This document shows positions 14,950-19,797 of a DNA stretch of 19,797 nucleotides, piece after piece; within the stretch, counting starts at the first letter, position 1; every line of letters begins with the position of its first letter. The notes under the pieces were generated by a model. The model was not told the DNA's origin, did no database searches, and saw only the letters and a program-made list of their open reading frames with translations. The DNA comes from JAYSRU01 sp043720875 (lineage in GTDB: Bacteria; Bacteroidota; Bacteroidia; Flavobacteriales_D; Crocinitomicaceae). The position numbers and the translations under genes were made by a program. The stretch is from NCBI GenBank assembly GCA_043720875.1, contig JAYSRU010000021.1:1-19797 (forward strand), in the 5' to 3' direction.

Positions 14950-15567
14950 ATGCTGATCGAAATAAACCCGCACAACATTGATTTTCGTTTAATTGATCAA
15001 GCCGTAGCTTATTTAAAGAATGGCGGATTACTTATCTATCCAACTGATACAGTGTATGCAATGGGATGTGATCTCAAAAGTAAAAAGGGATTAGAGGCAC
15101 TAGCTAAATACAAAGGAGAGAAACTATCGAAAACCAAATTTTCGATTATTTGTAAAGATATGTCGGAGATATCGACGTATGTAAAACAACTGGATCGTCC
15201 TACTTTCAAATTATTGAAATCAAACCTTCCTGGTGCATTTACATTCATTTTGGATGCAACTCAAGAAGTACAAAGGGTTTTTGACACAAAAAGATCTGAA
15301 ATCGGTATTCGAATTCCGGATAACAATATTATTCATGCATTGCTGGAAAAGCTAGGAAATGGCTTGGTTACAACTTCCTTGCATAATGAAGAAGATACAA
15401 TTTTAGATTATTTTAATGATCCTTATACCATTTACGAAAAGTTTGACGACAAAGTTGAAATGATTATTGATGGAGGTTTTGGATCCTTAGAAGGGAGTAC
15501 AATTATTGATTGTACTGCAGGCGATGCTCAAATTATACGACAAGGACTAGGAATTCTTAGAGAATGA
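14950..15567 (+). CDS. YciO/Sua5/YrdC-family protein (often annotated L-threonylcarbamoyladenylate synthase)
   Basis: This family includes TsaC/Sua5, which makes threonylcarbamoyl-AMP for the t6A37 tRNA modification, and YciO, whose role is less settled. YPTDTVYAMGCDL (about residues 30-42), LPGAFTFIL, SEIGIRIPDN and GLVTTSL are family hallmarks. The 205-residue length, the overall spacing and the C-terminal IIDGGFG and IIDCT elements fit YciO better than TsaC. The lysine-rich loop here reads KYKGEKLSKTK, lacking the K-x-R of TsaC. I therefore do not assign tsaC. The last four bases form an ATGA overlap with the downstream amidotransferase, implying coupled translation. Confidence 0.88.
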   Translation: MLIEINPHNIDFRLIDQAVAYLKNGGLLIYPTDTVYAMGCDLKSKKGLEALAKYKGEKLSKTKFSIICKDMSEISTYVKQLDRPTFKLLKSNLPGAFTFILDATQEVQRVFDTKRSEIGIRIPDNNIIHALLEKLGNGLVTTSLHNEEDTILDYFNDPYTIYEKFDDKVEMIIDGGFGSLEGSTIIDCTAGDAQIIRQGLGILRE

Positions 15568-16115
15568 TTCAAATTATAGATTTTGGCAGCAGTAAAACTT
15601 CTTCTATAGCAACGGTTGTAGACGAATTTATGGCGTGTGAAATAATTCATTACACTGAATATGTCGGTCCAACAAGTGAAACACTGGGCATAATATTCTC
15701 CGGAGCGCCATTATTGATAACCGAAATTGATATGTCGGAATACATTTCATCATTTTCCTGGATAAAGGAAACAGAGATTCCAATTTTGGGCATTTGCTTC
15801 GGACATCAATTGATTGGTCTCATATATGGTGCCACACCTTCAAAACAAAGAGAAGATAGAGATTTGCAAACCATAGAATTTATCTTGGATCACCCGTTGA
15901 TCATCGGTCTAGCGCAAGAAGTTGAAATGCTTGAAGACCATTGCGAAAACATTTCTATTCCACCAGGATTTGACCATTTAGCAACATCGGACACTTGCAT
16001 TAACGAAGGAATGATTCATAAAACGAAAGCACTATTTGGTGTTCAGTTTCACCCCGAAGTTTCTGGTAACGTTGGTGCAACATTGATTAGTAACTTTATT
16101 CGACTTTGCGATTAA
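15564..16115 (+). CDS. Stand-alone class I glutamine amidotransferase (GMP-synthase-glutaminase-like)
   Basis: Class I glutaminase domains hydrolyse glutamine through a Cys-His-Glu triad. All three residues are present: C78 (GICFGHQ), H163 and E165 (QFHPEVSG). The N-terminal IIDFGSSKT and the FSGAP stretch resemble the GuaA amidotransferase domain. At 183 residues the protein is only this domain. No ATP-pyrophosphatase or other synthase domain is attached or follows. In archaea, GMP synthase is split with a similar-sized glutaminase subunit, but Bacteroidota normally have a fused GuaA, so this is probably a different enzyme or a paralogue. The natural partner is unknown. Overlap with the YciO-like gene (ATGA) suggests they are made together. 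Confidence 0.88.
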   Translation: MIQIIDFGSSKTSSIATVVDEFMACEIIHYTEYVGPTSETLGIIFSGAPLLITEIDMSEYISSFSWIKETEIPILGICFGHQLIGLIYGATPSKQREDRDLQTIEFILDHPLIIGLAQEVEMLEDHCENISIPPGFDHLATSDTCINEGMIHKTKALFGVQFHPEVSGNVGATLISNFIRLCD

Positions 16116-16141
16116 TAGTATGAGTTCGCTTAAAAAAAATG

Positions 16142-16149
16142 TAACTTTA
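16142..16149 (+). promoter_or_regulatory. Possible -7 promoter box upstream of the repeat protein gene
   Basis: TAACTTTA differs from TAnnTTTG only at the last base and lies 22 bases before the ATG at 16172. No TTG is found at the expected distance upstream. It could give the last three plus-strand genes their own start, but support is weak. Confidence 0.3.
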
Positions 16150-16171
16150 CTGCACTAATTTTTTTGAAAAT

Positions 16172-16678
16172 ATGTTTGGGAAATTTAAGAAATGGCTAGA
16201 AGGCGATCAGCCCAAAGAATTGAATACTGAACTAGCTCGAATAGTTGGTGAAAACACTGAATTGGCAAACCTAGACTATCACCCCAAAGTGATTATCGCT
16301 TGGACAAAATCGCTACTTGGTGAACATCAATTTTCAACTTATTTATTAAACAACGGTTTTGAAGAGTTATACTACGCAACTCAAGCCATTTATTTAAAGG
16401 ATGAGGCGCGGAAGTGGTTAATGGATAATGGCTATGCGCACCTAATGGCTATGATTCATGGTGCTGAAGGAAATGTTCAAGCATTAAGTTGGCTTCAAAC
16501 GTACGAATTTGATATATTATTCAACATTGCTATTGCCGTTGATGGCGAGGCTGAAGGATATAAATGGTTAAATCAAAATTGTACACCAGATATTTTCATG
16601 CTTGCCAGAACTATCCAAAAAGTAAAAGACGACATAGAAGAAAACCATAATGATGTTCACAGTTTTAGAAAAGATTAA
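16172..16678 (+). CDS. Small protein with four 25-residue tandem repeats, function unknown
   Basis: No named family recognised. There is no signal peptide or membrane segment, so it should be cytoplasmic. After an N-terminal region of 56 residues, the protein contains four copies of an exactly 25-residue unit starting at Y57, W82, W107 and W132 and ending near 156. Each unit opens with an aromatic residue then Leu (YLLNNGFEEL, WLMDNGYAHL, WLQTYEFDIL, WLNQNCTPDI), has Leu or Ile at position 10, and a more variable charged second half. This reads as a small helical repeat scaffold that may mediate binding. The gene is 18 bases upstream of the DUF4268-like gene and probably co-transcribed with it. 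Confidence 0.8.
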   Translation: MFGKFKKWLEGDQPKELNTELARIVGENTELANLDYHPKVIIAWTKSLLGEHQFSTYLLNNGFEELYYATQAIYLKDEARKWLMDNGYAHLMAMIHGAEGNVQALSWLQTYEFDILFNIAIAVDGEAEGYKWLNQNCTPDIFMLARTIQKVKDDIEENHNDVHSFRKD

Positions 16679-16696
16679 TCTTCAATACATACACAT

Positions 16697-17164
16697 ATGT
16701 TAACCCGCCAACAACAATTAGATCATCGCATAGCCTTTTGGGGAGATTATAAGGCATTCATGTCAACCACATTATCCGCAAATGGGAAACGAACCAACTG
16801 GCTCAACTACCCTACTCACATCAAAGATTGTTACTTAAGACTGGATGCTACGACGCGTAAAGCAACGGTCACGTTTGATATTCAATCCAAAAACACTGGA
16901 ATTCGCAGCATATTATGGGAGCAAATGGTTGAATTAAAAGCTGTAATGGCTTCCACAATGAATAATGTCGATGTAGCGTGGTTAGAAGATATTGAAATAA
17001 CTCCTGGGGTTCAAGGTTGTCGACTTTTATGGGAAATTGAAAAAGTTAACTACATTCATGAAACTGACAAACTTAAAATATTTACTTTTTTCAAAGAGAT
17101 CCAAACATCGTTTGACGCGTTTTATGCTGAATTTGGAGAAATTGTAATCTTGTTAGCTAAATAA
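16697..17164 (+). CDS. DUF4268-like protein
   Basis: This 155-residue cytoplasmic protein matches my memory of DUF4268. It has an N-terminal FWGDYKAFM helix, a KRTNWLNYPTHIKDCYLRLD stretch (about residues 31-50), and a following beta segment ATVTFDI. Some relatives of DUF4268 occur fused or close to restriction-related genes, but nothing else here points to defence. The gene sits between the repeat protein (18 bases upstream) and the GT-C protein (four bases downstream). Function is unknown. Confidence 0.78.
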   Translation: MLTRQQQLDHRIAFWGDYKAFMSTTLSANGKRTNWLNYPTHIKDCYLRLDATTRKATVTFDIQSKNTGIRSILWEQMVELKAVMASTMNNVDVAWLEDIEITPGVQGCRLLWEIEKVNYIHETDKLKIFTFFKEIQTSFDAFYAEFGEIVILLAK

Positions 17165-17168
17165 CCGC

Positions 17169-18566
17169 ATGCAAGCCTCCATCAAAGAATATCCTTTTTT
17201 ACTTTTTTCCCTCTTTTTTTTAACGCTTTCCGGTAGTGCTTTATTTCTATACGATGGTACAGGAGACAGTGGAGACAGTGTATTGCATTACCTATATGCA
17301 CGCGAAAGCTTTACACATCCTGAGAATTTATTAAACCATTGGGCTAAACCAGTATTTACCTTACTGGCTGCTCTATTTACCCAATTAGGATTTATTGGAA
17401 TAAAACTATTCAATGTAATCGTCACTTTCAGCACCTGTTATTTCACCTACAAATCTGCTCAAAAATTGGGATTAAAAAATAGCATTTTAGCTCCCATCTT
17501 CATCCTGCTATCTCCGTTGGTTTTTATCTTAATGTTTTCAGGATTAACGGAGCCACTATTTGCACTATTTTGTGCATTGGGCATCTATTTCACGTTAAAG
17601 AAATCATATTATTCCGCTGCAATACTCTTATCTTTCATTCCCTTTGTAAGAAGTGAAGGACTAATTATTATTGGTGTTTTTGCTTTATATTTTCTCATTC
17701 AAAAAGAATTCAAAGCCATTTTGTTCTTTGGCTTAGGTCATTTGGTTTATTCATTGGTTGGGATTTTTGTATACCATGATTTTTTCTGGGTTATTACACA
17801 GAATCCCTATCAAACTTCTTCACATTATGGTTTTGGTGAATGGGATCATTTTATCAAACAACTTCCATTCGTTGTCGGTTTCCCTCTTTTTGGATTATTG
17901 ATTATCGGTGTAATTTCTTTAGCAATTCAAGCCATGCAAAAGAAAACCAATTGGCAACTTCTTTTAATTCTAGCAGCTTTCGTTGCGTTTTTTGTGGCTC
18001 ACACCCTATTCTGGCGCTTTGGATTATTTCATTCAATGGGTTTGACTAGAGTTCTGATTGGCGTATCGCCCTTCTTCACCCTCATCATGCTAATTGGTGC
18101 AAACACGATTGAAAGTTTCATAAATCAAAAGCTGCGTACTCGATTTATTTACGTGTTTTATTTGCTCATCGCCTATGTTTTCATATTTCCATTTACTTCA
18201 AACAGAGCGGCGATTGAACCACAAAAATCAATGACCAAATCGTCAGATTTAAAAACTATTGAAGCAATAAGAAATCGAGTTACCGAAAAAAACATACAGG
18301 TTAAGCGTTTGGTTTATACCCATACGTATTGCGCCATTGCATTTGACGTTGATCATTTTGATACATTAAAAAGTATACCCTTGCTTGCATCGAATAGCGC
18401 TAAAATAAAAAAAGGTGATTTAGTGATTTGGGATAATTGGTTTTCGGTTGTTGAGGGAGGAATTACAAAACAAGCATTGCTAGATCTTAAACTAGCCTTA
18501 GTTTTCCAACGAAAATGGACTATAAACGGGAGAGAAATGGAAATTATAGGGTGTTTCAAACAGTGA
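17169..18566 (+). CDS. Polytopic GT-C-type glycosyltransferase (mannosyltransferase/GT39-like)
   Basis: This is a 465-residue integral membrane protein with roughly ten hydrophobic segments across residues 10-345, followed by a soluble domain of about 120 residues. The first extracytoplasmic loop is acidic (DGTGDSGDS, about residues 29-37), in the position where GT-C enzymes place their catalytic Asp. LSGLTEPLF-type and FVRSEG stretches are also typical of this class. Such proteins transfer sugars from lipid-linked donors on the periplasmic face. The donor and acceptor are unknown. The gene starts four bases after the DUF4268-like gene and converges on the AlgX-like gene, with only 14 bases between stops and no visible terminator. 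Confidence 0.75.
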   Translation: MQASIKEYPFLLFSLFFLTLSGSALFLYDGTGDSGDSVLHYLYARESFTHPENLLNHWAKPVFTLLAALFTQLGFIGIKLFNVIVTFSTCYFTYKSAQKLGLKNSILAPIFILLSPLVFILMFSGLTEPLFALFCALGIYFTLKKSYYSAAILLSFIPFVRSEGLIIIGVFALYFLIQKEFKAILFFGLGHLVYSLVGIFVYHDFFWVITQNPYQTSSHYGFGEWDHFIKQLPFVVGFPLFGLLIIGVISLAIQAMQKKTNWQLLLILAAFVAFFVAHTLFWRFGLFHSMGLTRVLIGVSPFFTLIMLIGANTIESFINQKLRTRFIYVFYLLIAYVFIFPFTSNRAAIEPQKSMTKSSDLKTIEAIRNRVTEKNIQVKRLVYTHTYCAIAFDVDHFDTLKSIPLLASNSAKIKKGDLVIWDNWFSVVEGGITKQALLDLKLALVFQRKWTINGREMEIIGCFKQ

Positions 18567-18580
18567 TCAACCAGTAATTT

Positions 18581-19735
18581 TTAGCGCTTTCTAGGAAAAT
18601 ACTTCTCATATAACTGATCCACAAAACCATATGGGAATTTTGCTAGATTAGCATCTGTACTCATTAATATCACCACATCATGTTTTTCAACTTCTTGCAC
18701 CAAATTAATATCCTTAACCAATAAGCTTTTTACATGGCTATCCGGGTAGATTTCTTGGTTGTAATAGAAAAACTTTCCTCCACCGAATAATGTTGTGCCA
18801 TAGCCCCTACCGAACATGCCCCAATAATAACTATCGGCTACAAATAACACTTTTGGGTATTTTAATTTAGGACTACGCGTTACATTCAACTTTGGGTAAG
18901 CCATGGCGTAATTCGGGTTGTCGTAAAGCAAATTCAATCCGTTACCAATGTCATTATCATCGTTGGAAATCTGTTGATAGGTTACTATTCCTTCCAATGC
19001 TAGAACAGGCATCGGTGTATGACTTGAACTACCAATATACTTCACCAAACTATCCATCGCAAGGTAAGTTCCATATTCGCTCCAATGAATTCCTCCTTTC
19101 GCGTAAAGCGGATAATTCGAGGTCGCTTTCATGGCGCAAAACCAACCGTTAAAATTTAAATAATTGATTCCCTTTGCTTGACATTGGTCCAAGTACTCGG
19201 CTAAATTTGATCTGCCAATTGGATTCTTTGGATAATTATCAGGAATATACTCTGGAAAAAATGAACCTTTTCCTGGTGCGAAAACAATAAGAATCTGCTT
19301 ATCCAGTTTCTGTAGCGTATCTTGAATTTTTTTTAATTTAAACAACTCATGTTGAATAGAATCCTTCCCAACAAAATCTAACCCTAAATACGCTTTAATG
19401 TAGGCTTCCTCATACAAGTATCCATTTTTACCTAATACCACTCCTTTTGCTTTCAAGGAATTGAAAAATGAAAAATGAATTTGATTATTCATTCTAACAA
19501 GGTCGTTTCGGAAACCAAAGTTTTGATTATAGTATTTTTCAAACGCTAGTTGATATGTATCGTCCAAAATCCCTTTAAGACTTAATGTAGGCTTGATTTC
19601 TTTTACAATTGCACCAAATAAAGGCTTTTCTTCGAAAAATCTAAACTTCTGCTGAAGCAATGGAATCCATAGAAAAAACAAGAGGATTGCAAAAATCCAA
19701 ACTTTAGCGTGCGGTATTTTAATCTGTTTCTCCAT
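18581..19735 (-). CDS. AlgX/AlgJ-like SGNH-fold protein (polysaccharide O-acetylation partner of an MBOAT)
   Basis: This 384-residue protein has one N-terminal membrane helix (about residues 11-30) and a periplasmic domain. The SGNH/AlgX features are VFAPGKGSFFPEYIPDNYP, a GGIHWSEYGTYLAMDSL block with H217, and FVADSYYWGMFG with the candidate catalytic S302 (D301 just before it). AlgJ and AlgX move acetyl groups from the MBOAT membrane enzyme onto polysaccharides outside the cell. In AlgX the residue two before the His is Asp (DxHW); here it is Gly (GIHW). I believe many Bacteroidota homologues share this, so it may mark a subfamily rather than inactivation. The ATG lies three bases after the stop of the partial MBOAT reading frame upstream on the same strand, supporting a functional pair. 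Confidence 0.82.
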   Translation of the reverse strand: MEKQIKIPHAKVWIFAILLFFLWIPLLQQKFRFFEEKPLFGAIVKEIKPTLSLKGILDDTYQLAFEKYYNQNFGFRNDLVRMNNQIHFSFFNSLKAKGVVLGKNGYLYEEAYIKAYLGLDFVGKDSIQHELFKLKKIQDTLQKLDKQILIVFAPGKGSFFPEYIPDNYPKNPIGRSNLAEYLDQCQAKGINYLNFNGWFCAMKATSNYPLYAKGGIHWSEYGTYLAMDSLVKYIGSSSHTPMPVLALEGIVTYQQISNDDNDIGNGLNLLYDNPNYAMAYPKLNVTRSPKLKYPKVLFVADSYYWGMFGRGYGTTLFGGGKFFYYNQEIYPDSHVKSLLVKDINLVQEVEKHDVVILMSTDANLAKFPYGFVDQLYEKYFPRKR

Positions 19736-19738
19736 CTA

Positions 19739-19797
19739 TTAAAATCTAAAATAAATGAATGGGTTGAATCCATCTGACGTTAATGCGCTTAACGAAA
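19739..19797 (-). CDS. Probable MBOAT-family O-acyltransferase, last 18 residues only
   Basis: An open frame enters from the right edge on the minus strand and stops at TAA (19741-19739). Its last residues read GFNPFIYFRF. MBOAT membrane acyltransferases of Bacteroidota characteristically end in a short FIYFQF-type tail, and this differs by one residue. The stop lies three bases before the ATG of the AlgX-like gene, the arrangement seen in alginate-acetylation-type operons. The catalytic His of MBOAT lies outside the window. The fragment is short, so the call rests on tail plus context. Confidence 0.7.
   Translation of the reverse strand, partial: SLSALTSDGFNPFIYFRF

Noticed and set aside
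16697..17164. Defence-system component suggested by DUF4268
   Set aside because: No nuclease, methyltransferase, helicase or toxin gene is adjacent; the neighbours are a repeat protein and a GT-C enzyme.
17262..17280. Direct repeat GGAGACAGT x2
   Set aside because: It encodes GDSGDS in the acidic first loop of the GT-C protein; two short copies are explained by the protein sequence.

Overview
This window is compact, AT-rich chromosomal DNA from a Bacteroidota bacterium, most likely order Flavobacteriales; a Crocinitomicaceae-like lineage is a guess from the protein style. The taxonomic evidence is fourfold. Promoters match the Bacteroidota sigma-factor pattern (TTG about 20 nt upstream of TAnnTTTG) rather than -35/-10 boxes of the E. 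coli type. Shine-Dalgarno sequences are mostly absent. The gene content is typical of the phylum: a BshA bacillithiol enzyme, a long U32 protein, a GH3/beta-lactamase-fold fusion, and a mutL-rhomboid-rhomboid-EEP cluster. Gaps between genes are mostly under 150 bases, and I see no tRNA, rRNA, CRISPR array, insertion sequence or phage gene.

Layout. Positions 1-184 hold the C-terminus of an M13 zinc metallopeptidase, closed by a strong bidirectional hairpin terminator (201-242). Two secreted proteins of unknown function follow on the minus strand (278-2293). A plus-strand pair then encodes a long U32 RNA-modification-type protein and DapD of lysine/diaminopimelate synthesis (2429-5119). DapD meets the minus-strand BshA gene head-on, with the two stop codons sharing a TTAA. 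BshA lies downstream of a 974-residue membrane-anchored GH3 plus serine-hydrolase fusion (6271-9195). Divergent from that gene runs a long plus-strand run of genes: a small membrane protein, MutL, two rhomboid proteases and a membrane-anchored endonuclease/exonuclease/phosphatase-fold protein (9310-14358). After a clear new promoter come a lipocalin-like lipoprotein, a YciO/Sua5-family protein, a stand-alone class I glutamine amidotransferase, a small repeat protein, a DUF4268-type protein and a GT-C-type membrane glycosyltransferase (14446-18566). On the minus strand at the right end lie an AlgX/AlgJ-like SGNH-fold protein and the last 19 codons of what looks like its MBOAT O-acyltransferase partner.

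How the genes work together. The right edge looks like a polysaccharide O-acylation module (MBOAT plus AlgX-like protein), with a GT-C transferase converging on it. The mutL cluster is an arrangement I recall as conserved in flavobacteria. The rest is housekeeping with no obvious shared pathway. I do not see a clear undescribed multi-gene system. The points most worth a second look are an exact 25-residue tandem repeat in a small protein, a promoter placed so that the GH3-fusion mRNA should be leaderless, a substituted catalytic-loop residue in that GH3 domain, a degraded endonuclease motif in MutL, and a partnerless amidotransferase translationally coupled to a YciO-like protein.
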